Source: Azolla caroliniana (lineage: Eukaryota > Polypodiophyta). Taken from it: 64,000 nt of DNA. The DNA lies in assembly GCA_043228905.1 (NCBI GenBank), contig JBHGNT010000006.1, positions 13,516,001 through 13,580,000 of the forward strand, in the 5' to 3' direction. Below, in pieces: positions 46,055-57,656 of this stretch. The notes under the pieces are model-generated. The model did no database searches, was not told the origin of the DNA, and was given only the letters and a program-made list of their open reading frames with translations. A program made the translations under genes and the position numbers. Numbering within the stretch: position 1 is the stretch's first letter; each line of letters starts with the position of its first letter.

Positions 46055-46570
46055 GGGGGATGAAAAAGATCAAAGGGAGCTTTGTGATATATATCAAAAT
46101 TAATATTAAGAAGAAAATTCGTTATCCAATTGATGTATTAATCTTGTTCTTCAAATCTAAAGTCAAGAGTTCAATCTTAATCTCTTTCTCAATCTAAAGT
46201 CAAGCGTTCTATCTTATCTCAATCTATCTTAAATCCTTTCTCGCTAAAGCTAGTGCGTACTTCGAGTCCTTCTGGTTCAGAACCCCGGCGGTTCCACCTC
46301 ACGATCCACACATAGTGACAGATCTTCACGACAACGTAATGCTTTCATGTTTGATAATAGACATGGAGTGAAAGCCTACATAAAGAAGTTGAAAGGTATT
46401 CTCATGTCGAATTTTTGGATGTTAAGAGCATTTGGGGGTCATTTCCTCAAATACATATTCAGGTTTTTTAATGGCATTATATGTCCCTCCCCCTACATAG
46501 GCATATGATAGGTAGAGGAGACTTTAACCAAGTGGATTTTACATACAATTAATATAATTGTGTGCTTTTA

Positions 46571-46606
<36 letters not shown>

Positions 46607-46639
46607 ATTATTGTTTTCGAAGGTCAAATATGACCTACG

Positions 46640-48399
46640 AGACTAAAAATATCACATTTCATGTGATACGTGTGAAAGTGAGTAGCGACTCTCGATGTTC
46701 AAGAACTTTGCCAATGAATGTTGCAATCGAGAGTGCACATTGTGGTTGTGAGAGAAATTCGTGGAAGGATTGGACTCGGTCAAAGAGATGTGGAAAACAT
46801 GGTCGAATATGATCAAAGGCAGAGCATTGTATCAAAGTGTGATACTCAAACTCTCGAACTTGTTTAGAGCAAAGTGTGCATAGTCGGCCACTGTCATCAC
46901 TTGTGCCCCAACGCCCCATCTCACATCGCAATGCATGTGAGCTAAGTCACATGGAAGCAATGGTTCGAATGGCAAATAACGGGATGCACTCTAACATGTA
47001 TCGATGTGTACGGTTTCCCCATTCCGCGAAGAATATGGTTTTGTAGTTAGGTGCAACATGTGTAGTATAATATGTGAAGTGTGAGACTCCACATTTGTCC
47101 CATGTCATGATACATTAGCGTTGCAAAAAGGCCTCATTTACTGAGGAATCTAGTGATGCATCATGAAACAAGTGTCTTGCATCCCATCTACCAAACCATT
47201 TTTCTATATCTTGCATCCAACCGAAACACAAAATTTTGCTTTTATGTGTCTTTTGGATCTTTTTGCTTGCTTCCCATGCAATTCTAGGAAGTCAATGTGA
47301 GGGACATTTTTGAACCTTAAGCATGTATTCAACAACCCTTTCCATGGCCATCTCAATGGGAAGCGATCCCGTCTCAAGGAGGAGGAAGGTATAGGGTGTT
47401 TGTTTCTGAACTTGTAGAAACTTTGTAAGAAAATGTTTTTGGACATTTTCAAACTCTTTCCACATAGATTTAGGGATGCTACCGCCCCATACTTCCACCC
47501 CATAGAGAAGAACTAGTGTCACCAAAGTGTCGAAAAGATATTTCTTGAGGACCTAACACTTAATATCTCCAAGGTTGCATGTGTTCTCAATGCATAGTAT
47601 GCTCGCTTACCCGCCTCTAAGCGGCATGTAGCACATTCATTCCATCTATGATTTGAAGGAACTTCAAGGCCAAGATATTTGAAGCTTTCCACACATTCAA
47701 GTGGCTCATTTTTGTACATAATGCATGGTTTATCTCTTTTTTGGCTCTTCACAAGCATAATCTTTGTTTTAGCGCTATTGACACTTCATTTAGTATGCAT
47801 GCAAATTTTTTCCAATGCCTTCATAAGCTTTTGTGCATCTCCTAAAGTATTTGCAAAAAGCACTACGTCATCCACATATAGCAAAAACATAATCACAACA
47901 TTCCCAATGGCAACTTCATCAACACATTCTTCCTTTACAAACTTGGTAACCATTTCTTCCAATTCATCAATGCATAGACCAAATAGTGCTGGTGAGAGTG
48001 GCCATCTTTGCTTAACACCAATAGTGCTATTGAAATAATCTCCAAGTCTATCTCTCATATGCACACAACATATAACCTTCTCATATATTCGGGAAATTGC
48101 AACCATATATTCACTTGGCACCTCAAGTTCTTCCATTCGCCTCCAAAGATGCTCACGAGGTACCATATCAAAAGCTTTCGTGAAGTCTACAAAGCAACAA
48201 TATAAACCTTTACCTCTAAGGCGACTTTCTTCCATTAATACTCGAAGGGTGATAAGGTGATCAATGGTGCTATGCTGTTTTCGAAAGCCAGCTTGTCCAT
48301 AAGCTTTCTTACCATTTTTTTCAGCCCATACACTTATCTTTGACATCCAAATAGGTTTGCCATTAATGAGCCAACCATGATGGTTCGATCATTGTTTAC
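46640..48399 (-). pseudogene. LINE retrotransposon J, 3' part
   Basis: On the minus strand the reverse transcriptase reads KKAYGQAGFRKQHSTIDHLI, CCFVDFTKAFDMVPREHLW, LSPALFGLCIDEL and the active box LLYVDDVVLFAN. Then come KTKIMLVKSQK and FKYLGLEVPSNHRWN. After frame changes comes a C-terminal CCHC-like cluster (CTLCSKQVREFEYHTLIQC, near 46,860). Stops and shifts make it inactive. It is cut at 48,399 by copia D and continues at 53,828. Confidence 0.85.
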
Positions 48400-48849
48400 T
48401 GTTAAGAATCAAGCTCAACATAGTGCAACGTGTGAACACACCTCTTGAGAATCTATGATTACTCAAAGGTTAAGAGTCACACCACTACTCTCTACACATT
48501 AACTATGTGTCATAGAATCATATTCTATGACACATAACTAATGAGTTACATATTCCCCATGACTATGAGTCTTCATATTCCCTAAGAGAGAGAGTGGTTG
48601 TTGTAATTAGTTAATGAAGAGAGGGGGTGACTCTATATAAAGCACCCTCCTCATACTTCATATTAAGTTGGTTGTGACTCCTTGTAATGCTACATTTTTG
48701 TATCCCTTACTTTACTTGTGAATATACACCTTCTTCTTGAGTATTCCTTTTTCTATCTTGTATTCTCTCTTCTCTCCTCCAATTCCTCTCACACATACAC
48801 ATAACACACATCTCTTCCACCACACAAGAATCATACCCGATTCTTTACA
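48400..48849 (+). repeat. Copia D 5' LTR
   Basis: This 450-bp LTR starts TGTTAAGAATC and ends ATTCTTTACA. A perfect 15-bp inverted repeat with a 3-nt loop lies at 48,504-48,536, and a TATA box (TATATAAAG) near 48,633. The primer site TGGTATCAGAGCG follows at 48,850. Confidence 0.9.
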
Positions 48850-49011
48850 TGGTATCAGAGCGATTTGTAGCTCGATCTAGCCCACTCCCCTCAGATCGTG
48901 TGTTGTGCTCTACGCCAATGTTCAAGAAGAACTGGCTCATTGCTATTGTAGTACCACTACATAGCTCATGTTCGAGAGAGAAGGAAAAGAAGAAAGGAAG
49001 CTTCGTTGACA

Positions 49012-52000
49012 ATGAATACTCAAATGGGGAGCGCTCTCCCTAGCGAGAAGCTAGATCGAAACAACTTTGCATCTTGGGAGTACAAGATGCACCAATACCT
49101 TGTCGGCCAAGGCTATTGGGGTTACATCAAAGGAGCACAAGAAAACCGACCCGACCCGAAAGACGCCGACTATGCAACGTGGGAGCAAGCGGCAAGCCGA
49201 GTGATGTATTGCTTGGCGACATGTGTTCACGACCACATACTCTGGTACATTCGAGAAGCTGAGACGCCAAAGGAAGCGTGGGAGAATCTACGAATGATTT
49301 TCGCCGCCAACACAACCGCGAGAAAGCTTCAACTCCACCAAGAGTTAAACAACATCCAACAAAGGGATATATATGTCCATCACAAGCTACACCTTGTAGA
49401 TCAAGGAGCTTTGCGAGTTGCTGGGTTCAATAAACATCAATGTGGACGATGATGAGACGGTGCAAATATGCCTCGGCGGCCTTGCACCACGGTTCGACGC
49501 GATGAGGACCACCGTACTAGCACGGGAGAATCCTCCCTCCTTCGACCTTCAATCCATGTTGTTGGTCAAAGAAAACCATGTTCGAACAAGGAGCAACGCC
49601 TTGGAAGGCCACATGCTTTACTCACACTCGAACGGAGGAAGAGGACGTGGCCGTGCAAGAAGAGGCCGATTTGGCCAAGGACGAGGCGGACGAGGCCCGA
49701 CTTACGAAAACAACTCGCAATTTCGGCATCAAGACGGAAGCCATCGAGGAACCTTTGGAAGAAGGGGGAGCTTCCATTCCGGTCTGAGTCGACAAAACTT
49801 AGTTGAATGCGGATATTGCGGAAAAAGCGATCACCATGAAGAAGAGTGCCGTAAGAAGATGCGCGAGTCGGCTTCCACTAGCCAACAACTCACCAATTAC
49901 GCCACCAACTCCGACTATGATGATCGTGGTGGAATGTTCATGATGAGACATAAAGCAAATTCTATGTCGACTTCTACTTCAACTAGTGCCTCCGGTTCGG
50001 AAGACGTATGGTTCGTCGACTCCGGTGCCTCGAACCATATGATGTCTCATCAAGAATGGTTCCGAGAACTTTGAGAGCCGGAACGACCCGGCTATGTTGA
50101 AACCGGAGATGACACTATGCATCCGATTCAAGATATCGGCAATGTCCCATTCGGCAAAGAAGGTAACCAAACTTTTATTAAAAATGTCCTGCATGTACCA
50201 ACCATTACAAAGAATTTGGTCTCCGCCGACCAAATTGTTGAGCAAGGGATGCAAGTACGATTTAATCAAGGTGGTTGCTTCATCGAAAAAGAAGGCCGAA
50301 TCATCACTCGTGGACGAAGAGAGGGCTGAATGTTCATTCTCGACTCACACGAGATGAAATCGGCCATGTTTGCAAAGGGCACGAAAGCTGATTCCAACAT
50401 AGAGTTATGGCACAAGCGGATTGGCCATATCAACCTCCAAAAGCTCAAGGCAATGTAATCTCAAGGAGTCGTCATCGGGCTCCTGACATTCAAGGAGAAA
50501 GAGATTGAAGGCATGTTTGCCGCTTGCCAATTCGGCAAGCAACATCGGCACCCATTTCCGAAGGAGCAGAACGTGAGCAAAGGCGTATTTGACATAATTC
50601 ATTCCGATGTATGGGGTCCGGTTCAGTTGGCTACATTTGGATGGGATGCCGATACTACGTGGCCTTCATTGACGACTTCTCCAGGCACACCTGGATCTAC
50701 CCTATGCGGCAACAGAGCGAAGTGTTCAGACACTTCCAAAAATTTAAGAATGAAGTTGAGAAAGCCACGTGCCGACATGTACGATGCCTTTGATCAAATG
50801 GAGGCAAGGAATATTTGTCGGATGAGTTTACGGCGTATCTACAAAAAGAAGGAATTCGGCGAGAGTTTTCGTGTCGACATATGCCACAACAAAACGGAGT
50901 GGCTGAACGAAAGAATCGGCACATCCTTGAAGTAGCACGGGCCATGATGAACGAAAAGCACGTGCCGAAGTTGTACTGGGCAGAAGCGGCTAACACGGCT
51001 GTATACCTCATGAATCGGTGTGCACGAACTTACTCCGTACGAGAAGTTTTTCAGAAAAAAGCCGAACCTATCACATGTTTGTATATTCGGCTCCATTGCG
51101 TGCATGCACATCCCCGACAAGAAGTGACAAAAGCTAGACCTGAAGTTAGAGAAATGTATCCTCATAGGATACTCACTAGAGAAAAAGGGGTACAAGTGCT
51201 ATAACCCCTCAACTCAAAAATCTCGAGTAAGTCGAGACGTAGTTTTCAACGAGTCCGCATCCTGGTACGCACCAGAGACAACTTCGGCTCTAATTCCGCT
51301 TGACCCGGAACCCGCCGAAATAGAGATTGAAGCCGAAGATCGGCTCATGCGCATGTTCGAAGAAAGCCCGATTATGATATGGCTTAGTGGACCACAAGAG
51401 CCTTTGAGCGATCAAAGCACATCTCGGCCGAGTCCGAAGCTAGACAAAGGGAAGGCGAAAATGCCAGAGTATGAAGACGATCACTTTGACGACAACGAAT
51501 CGACTCACTCCCTCGATAGTGAGTTCGAAGGCCTTGACATCCGGACAAATGGAGTGAAGAAAGCCTTAGTGTCCGCAAACGAGAAGCTCCGCCGATCCAC
51601 TCACGAAAAGAACCCCGTAAGCCGATTCGGCTACAACGATTATATGGCGTACCATTATGCCTTTATGATGAAGGTAGTGACAATATGGGAGCCGGAAACG
51701 TTTTCCGAAGCCGTGAAGTACCCCAGATGGGTTGAAGCGATGAATGAGGAGATCCAAGCACTCTCCAAAAATAAGACATGGGATCTTGTCCCCCACTTAC
51801 CACACAAGAAGGTGATCGGCTGCAGATGGATCTACAAAGTGAAGTATAACACCGAGGGCTCCGTAAACCGCTACAAAGCTCGACTCGTAGCGAAAGGATA
51901 CACACAAACAAATGGAGTCGACTATGAAGAGACATTTGCCCCTGTGGCAAAGATGACAATTGTGCGGACCGTAATTGCACTCGCAGTGGCAAAAGGGTGG

Positions 52001-53176
52001 CACCTCCATCAGATGGATGTAAAGAATGCCTTTCTTCAAGGCGAATTAGAAGAGGAAGTGTACATGGTACAACCACTCGACTTCCAATCGTGTACTCATC
52101 CGAAAGTCGTGTGCCGACTCAAGAAGCCACTCTACGGCCTGAAGCAAGCACCGCGTGCTTGGCATTCGAAGATTACGCAATATCTTCATCAAATCGGATT
52201 TCGAATGTCGAAATCCTACAACTCCCTCTACGTACGAAACGACTCTAGAAGCTCGATTGTCATCATCCTATACATGGATGATCTGGTCATTGGAGGTGAA
52301 AGTTTAGTCGACATCACCAAGGTGAAGTCCCTCCTCTCCAACAAATTCGAGATGACAGCCATGACGGAGCTTCATTACTTCCTAGACATCGAAGTAATTC
52401 GGATTCTGGCCGGCATTATGATCTCTCAACAGCACTAAATTTTCAATTTATTATACAAGTTCGGGATGACAGAGTGCAAATCTGTGGCAACCCCTCTCGA
52501 TTGAAACCTCAAACTAGATGCCGACTCCGGCATAGATGAGTGCGAGGCTCGAGCCAACTCATATCAACAACTAATTGGGAGCTTCATCTATCTCACGATC
52601 ACGCAACCCGACTTCAACTATCCTGTCAGCCTCCTTAGCCAATTCATGCAAACTCCGCAAGATATACATTCGATTGCGCTAAGCGAGTATTACGATACGT
52701 GAGTGGCACAATGGATTACGACATCCTTTACGCATCAACCACACCTATTCGACTCAAAGAGTACACGGATGCAGACTAGGCCAGCTACAAAGCCGATCGA
52801 CGATCAACCTCTGGTTTTTTCTTCTCCCTTGGCAGTGGAGCAATTTCGTGGAGTAGCAAGACGCAACCAACCGTAGCTCTTTCGAGTGCGGAGGCCGAAT
52901 ACAGGGGCGCAACCGTAGTTGCATGTGAAGTTGTATGGCTCAAGAGGATTTTGAAGGATCTGGGCGTCCCCATCAAGGATCCGACTCCCATTTACTACGA
53001 CAACATGAGCAGTATATATCTGGCTTGGAACCCGGTGTTCCATGCACGCACAAAGCATATCGAAGTGCACTATCACTTCATTCGAGAGCGCGTACAGGCC
53101 GGAGATGTCAACCTTTAACACATCAACACGAATCTTCAGACGGCCGACATCTTCACCAAAGCCTTAGGAGCTAACA
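49012..53176 (+). pseudogene. Copia D gag-pol remnant
   Basis: From the ATG at 49,012 gag reads MNTQMGSALPSEKLDRNNFA. A frameshift near 49,430 leads into an Arg/Gly-rich segment and knuckle CGYCGKSDHHEEEC, then protease FVDSGASNHM. Integrase follows in pieces (ELWHKRIGHINLQ, FIDDFSRHTWIYP, PQQNGVAERKNRH). A long open stretch at 51,347-52,438 carries the reverse transcriptase (GCRWIYKVKYN, QMDVKNAFLQGEL, active box YMDD). RNase H remains after more stops (LSSAEAEYRGAT near 52,880). The element could have moved only with help from another copy. Confidence 0.88.
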
Positions 53177-53371
53177 AGCTTCGGTAATTCATGTCAGACC
53201 TTGGATTGACGATCCTTGACTTGCCAAGCTTGAGGGGGAGTACAAGCGAAAACCGGATACCATCCGAACCGGGTACGAGCCGAAGCAGACACCAAAGATC
53301 GTCCGAACCGGATACTGGCCGAAGCGGACATCAATCGAAAGGAACCGACTCGAGTTGAGCTTGAGGGGGCG

Positions 53372-53822
53372 TGTTGAGAATTAAGCTCAACATAGTGCAA
53401 TGTGTGAACACACCTCTTGAGAATCTATGATTACTCAAAGGTTAAGAGTCACACCACTACTCTCTACACATTAATTATGTGTCATAGAATCATATTCTAT
53501 GACACATAACTAATGAGTTACATATTCCCCATGACTATGAGTCTTCACATTCCCCAAGAGAGAGAGAGTGGTTGTTGTAGTTAGTTAATGAAGAGGGGGG
53601 GTGACTCTATATAAAGCACCCTCCTCATACTTCATATTAAGTTGGTTGTGACTCCTTGTAATGCTACATTTTTGTATCCTTTACTTGTGAATATACACCT
53701 TCTTCTTGAGTATTCCTTTTTCTATCGATCTTGTGTTCTCTCTTCTCTCCTCTAATTCCTCTCACACATACACATAACACACATCTCTTCTGCTACACAA
53801 GAATCATACCCGATTCTTTACA
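53372..53822 (+). repeat. Copia D 3' LTR
   Basis: This 451-bp copy is preceded by the purine tract GCTTGAGGGGGCG (53,359-53,371). The inverted repeat seen in the 5' LTR is conserved at 53,476-53,508. Confidence 0.9.
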
Positions 53823-53827
53823 TTTAC

Positions 53828-54052
53828 ATTATTTACATCTCCACCTTTATGTAAAGGTTTGATCCAATTTGTAGTCCAATCATAGAACATACCATGTTGC
53901 AATGCAGTATTAAACATATCGCTTATCCATACATGTGCTTCCTTTCCCATTCATTTGAGCATTTCAGCCTTTTTATATTGAAGATCACTTGCCTTTCGAG
54001 ATGCCAATTTCTTAAGTCCTATGCATATATCTTCAATTGTAAAGAAGGGAGA
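53828..54052 (-). pseudogene. LINE retrotransposon J, 5' continuation
   Basis: On the minus strand TIEDICIGLKKLASRKASD, a stop, then MGKEAHVWISDMFNTALQHG and IKPLHKGGDVN precede the reverse transcriptase half at 46,640-48,399. It joins it once copia D is left out. It is cut at 54,052 by copia E. Confidence 0.75.
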
Positions 54053-54535
54053 TGTTGAGCGGGCAAACTCAACCGAATCTGGATCGGCTGGATAAACCAG
54101 AGCTAGATTGGTATCCGGAACGGAGAACTGGATAGGTGTTCGGATATATCGGTATTTGGAACCTAAAGCCGGACCGGAGAACCGGATCATACTCTGGAAT
54201 AGTGAGAACCGGTATGCCGTTGGAGCCTACGGTCCGAGCCTCGTACGCACGGTCCGAGCCTCGTACGTAGGCATATTCCTTGGAGTTAGTGTCAGTCGCT
54301 CATATGAGCATTGAAGTACATGTCAGTACTTATGTCAGTCTTGTTAAGGACTTGTATAAAAAGTGTTCAATAGGACATTTGTATACACAAAGTGTTATTA
54401 TTTTGAATTGAGTTTTTACTGTTCTCTTCTCTCTGTCTCTCCCATGTATTCAAGCTTTCCATTAAAACTCCATTCTATGTTCTGCTGTTATCCGGACTAG
54501 AATTTTGTCTCAACTTCTGCACATTATCTTTTACA
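54053..54535 (+). repeat. Copia E 5' LTR
   Basis: This 483-bp LTR starts TGTTGAGCGGG and ends CTTTTACA. U3 has CCGGA-rich repeats and a tandem repeat of GGTCCGAGCCTCGTACG at about 54,230-54,266. A primer site variant TGGTATCAGGG follows at 54,536. Confidence 0.82.
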
Positions 54536-54627
54536 TGGTATCAGGGTGAGGTTTGAGAATCCTTTGCTGCCGACGAGTGATGCTCGCAGTCAAACCCTAA
54601 CACTTGGTAAAGAACAGGAAGGAGAGA

Positions 54628-56496
54628 ATGGACCGAGGAATGGCTAGCTCACTCCAGACGGAGAAGCTTGACATATCCAACTATGCATCTTGGTTGTACA
54701 AGATGCACCAGTACCTGTTCGGGCATGGCTACTGGAGTTATGTCGATGGAGCTAACGATACGACACCTGATGTGGCACACAGGGACTTCCCGACTTGGGA
54801 ACAAGTGGCAAGTAGGGTAATGTATTGCTTCGCGTCTAGTGTCAGTGATCAACTGCTCAGCCATATCTGGGATGCCAAGACACCAAAGGAAGCTTGGGGA
54901 AACCTGAAGAAGGTCTTTGCCGCAAACACCATGGCCCGGAAGTTGCAACTCCGATAGGCGTTGAGAAATGTCGGCAAAAGGACATGTCGGTGACCGACTA
55001 CATAACCCGGATCAAAGACACCTCCAACTCACTTGCCTCCATTAATGTGTCCATCGAGGAAGATGAGATGGTGCAGGTCAGTCTCGGGGGCTTGGTGTCG
55101 AAGTTCGGAGCATTCCAGACTGCAGTATGTACAAGGGAGAATATGCCCTCGTCGATGCTCTTTGTAGAGGAGAACCACGCCGACGAGCACGCACACTGAC
55201 AACAAGATGTACATGGAGGCAGAGAGGTCCTATGGTCGTGGCAGTCGAGGTGGATTGACGCGCAATGCAGGCGGATGACAAGAGCAAAATCAGAGGCACA
55301 AAGATGGCGCCGACAGCAATTCCGGACTCTCCGGAAACAGAGGGAGTCAAAGCGGCGCCGGAAATCTGCAAGGAAAGGCCGACACGGAATGCTGGTACTG
55401 TGGCCGGAAAGGCCATAGAGAAAGCGAGTGCTGGAAGAAGAGAGATGGTTTGGAGAAATTGGATCGAGCCGGAAAGACGCGGACATGCGTCATCGATCGC
55501 ACTTCGCTGGAGGCTCGGAGAGAGCCGAATCAGGACCGGCTCTCGTAATGAGCATAAGGCCAACCAGATGGGAGTATCTGACTCGAAGTCGGAAGAAGTT
55601 TGGTATGTGGACTTCGGAGCTTCAAACCACATGAAGAACCAAAAAGAGTGGTTCTCTTTTCTCGAGAAGCCAGAAAAGTCGGTGATAGTCGAAACTGGGG
55701 ATGACACCCCAGATCCCATCGTGCACATCGGAGATGTCCCTCTAAGCCATGTCTTTCCAAAGGGAATCATGAGAAACGTCCTGCATGTACCGACAATCAC
55801 CAAGAACTTGGTGTCGGTCGGTTAGATCGTAGATCAAGGTATACAAGTCCGGTTCACTCACCATGGATGCTTCATTGAGGAGGAAGGCCAGATCATCGCG
55901 CAAGGGCGTTGGGATGGAAGAATGTTCACCTTGAAACCAATGATGTAGGCATCGCTATGTTTGCGAAAGTATAGAAGGTCGAGTCAGACATTGACCTCTG
56001 GCATAAGCGGATTGGCCACATCAACTTCCGGAACCTTCAGGAGATGCAGTCGGAACATGTGGTTTCTGGATTGCCGAAGTTCAATGGCCGGAAAGGTCAA
56101 GTATGTGAAGCTTGCTAGCTCAGGAAGCAACATAGGCTTCCATTCCCAAATGAGAAGGATCGGAGCTGGAATCGGCTCGATCTCATCCATTCGGATGTGT
56201 GGGAGCTAACTCAAAATGTGAGCATCGACAGGAGTCGATATTTCGTCTCCTTCATCGACGATTTCAGCCAACACACCTGGATCTACTTAATTGAGAAGAA
56301 GAGCGAAGTCTTCTCGTGCTTCCAAGACTTGAAGAATCATGTGGAACGAGAAACTAGAAGGAAGATCAAGTGTTTGAGATCGGATGGTGGAAAAGAGTAC
56401 TTTTCCGGCCAATTCACGAGTTATCTACAGACGAAGGGAATTCACCGAAACTTATCTTGCAAATACATGCTAGAGCAGAACGGTGTCGTGGAGAAA
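54628..56496 (+). pseudogene. Copia E gag-protease-integrase remnant
   Basis: From the ATG at 54,628 gag reads MDRGMASSLQTEKLDISNYA and ends at TAG 54,955, after which gag continues in another frame (KDMSVTDYITRIKD). The knuckle CWYCGRKGHRESEC lies near 55,395. In the protease the active site reads VDFGASNHM, Ser replaced by Phe. Pre-integrase (LWHKRIGHINF) and integrase core (FIDDFSQHTWIYL, RSDGGKEYF) follow. Inactive. Confidence 0.82.
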
Positions 56497-57036
56497 ACCG
56501 TCCCTAGGCGGAATCGGAGAATTTCGGGAGATTCGGCGGTGTGCACCATGTGCACTCACCCTTGTAGAAACGTGTGAATAGTAGGAGCCAAGACGGGACA
56601 GAGAATCCCATGTAAGTCGGGATTTATCCCACATTGTAACGCATCCCTCTCCTTGTTCTATAAAAGGAAGGGATCCCCCTTTGTGAAGGGGTTGCCCATT
56701 TTGAGTCGTAAGGGTATACCGTTTTGTATTTCTAGGGTTAGCTACATTCTTTCCTTTCTTCTTCTTTCCACTGCTTCTTCCTCTTCGTCGTTCTGTGTAT
56801 CGAGCCTTGGCATTTGGTGTTTTTGTTTTCTGCCTCGTCCATTGTGCAAGACCCCGCTCGACGCGACAAGCCCGAGAGCTCCCCGACTAGCGGCTTGGTA
56901 GTAGACGACTGTTGTAACCTGAGCTACTTATGTCGGGCTCGATGCTAGTATTGTATCTTAGTCTTGTAATATATGCGTGGAGGGTTCTGCGTATCGGTGT
57001 CTGTGTGGGTGTTTTGGTGTTCTCTTACCTCCGTTT
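56497..57036 (+). repeat. Orphan LTR-like sequence (element L), cut by copia F
   Basis: It has a TATA box (CTATAAAAGG near 56,657), an AAGGGATCC-rich leader and a long T/C-rich downstream part, as in an LTR U3-R-U5. The boundaries are not clear; TGTAGAAACG at 56,563 is one possible start. It probably belongs to the gypsy fragment at 61,861-62,406, with copia F inserted between. Confidence 0.4.
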
Positions 57037-57646
57037 TGACAGGAACTGCACGCTCCCTATACGCAACGCTCGGCCACAACCGAGCTTAGATTCATATGCA
57101 GAAAACGGGAAATAAATGCACGACACGAAGAAGAGAAGAGTACGCAGGATGTTTACGTGGAAAACCCAAACTAAGGGAAAAACCACGGCAGCCCACAGGC
57201 TGCAAACTATCACTATGTTAGAATATACAACAGTGAGTTCACGGAGGCAACGACCTCGTGCTCACGATCCTCGACACAGGCGACGGTTACAACAGAGGCA
57301 ACGACCTCTTTCTCTCTCTCTCTCTCTCTTTGTACACAGTTACGCGCTCTCTCTTTTCTTGCACCAACAAGAAATGACAACACACACTAAAAGTTTGTCC
57401 TAAGTCATATTTATACTAATATGACTTTTCGGCTATTTACAAATATAGCCATGATGGACTCTCAGAAACATATTTACAAATATGTCTCTTCATCCGGTGA
57501 GCACTTCTCACCGGGTCTACACCATCTGGCTCTCCGTAGCCAGGTACTCATCATCCGGTTTCGGCCGAGGCCTATCGGCCTCGGCCGAGTTTGTTCATCG
57601 GCACTGTTCTTCTCCCTTCCTATCCGGAGGGACCTGTCTCCCAACA
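57037..57646 (-). repeat. Copia F 3' LTR
   Basis: This 610-bp LTR starts TGACAGGAACTG and ends GTCTCCCAACA, with a (CT)n tract at about 57,309-57,330. The polypurine tract (AGTGAAGGGGGAGTT on the minus strand) is at 57,647-57,661. Confidence 0.82.
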
Positions 57647-57656
57647 AACTCCCCCT

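Larger units (their letters stand above)
45290..46640. other. No gene recognised; LTR-like and tRNA-like remnants
   Basis: It includes a GC-rich patch (45,610-45,740), a tRNA-like piece (45,812-45,876), an array of ATGCAT palindromes upstream of a TATA box (45,951-46,054) and a possible LTR end CACATAGTGACA at 46,320. An (AG)n tract occurs at about 46,572-46,601. Confidence 0.45.
48400..53822 (+). mobile_element. Copia D, complete but decayed, inserted in LINE J
   Basis: LTRs lie at 48,400-48,849 and 53,372-53,822, with a perfect 5-bp duplication TTTAC (48,395-48,399 and 53,823-53,827). LTRs differ by roughly a dozen substitutions and a few indels by eye, so D is older than A and B. It has a primer site at 48,850 and a polypurine tract just before 53,372. 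The coding region has many stops and frameshifts. Confidence 0.92.
54053..56496 (+). mobile_element. Copia E, 3'-truncated
   Basis: A 5' LTR, primer site, gag, protease and part of integrase are present. The similarity ends near 56,496 in the integrase (EQNGVVEK), and there is no reverse transcriptase or 3' LTR. It is the same family as copia C. Confidence 0.8.
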
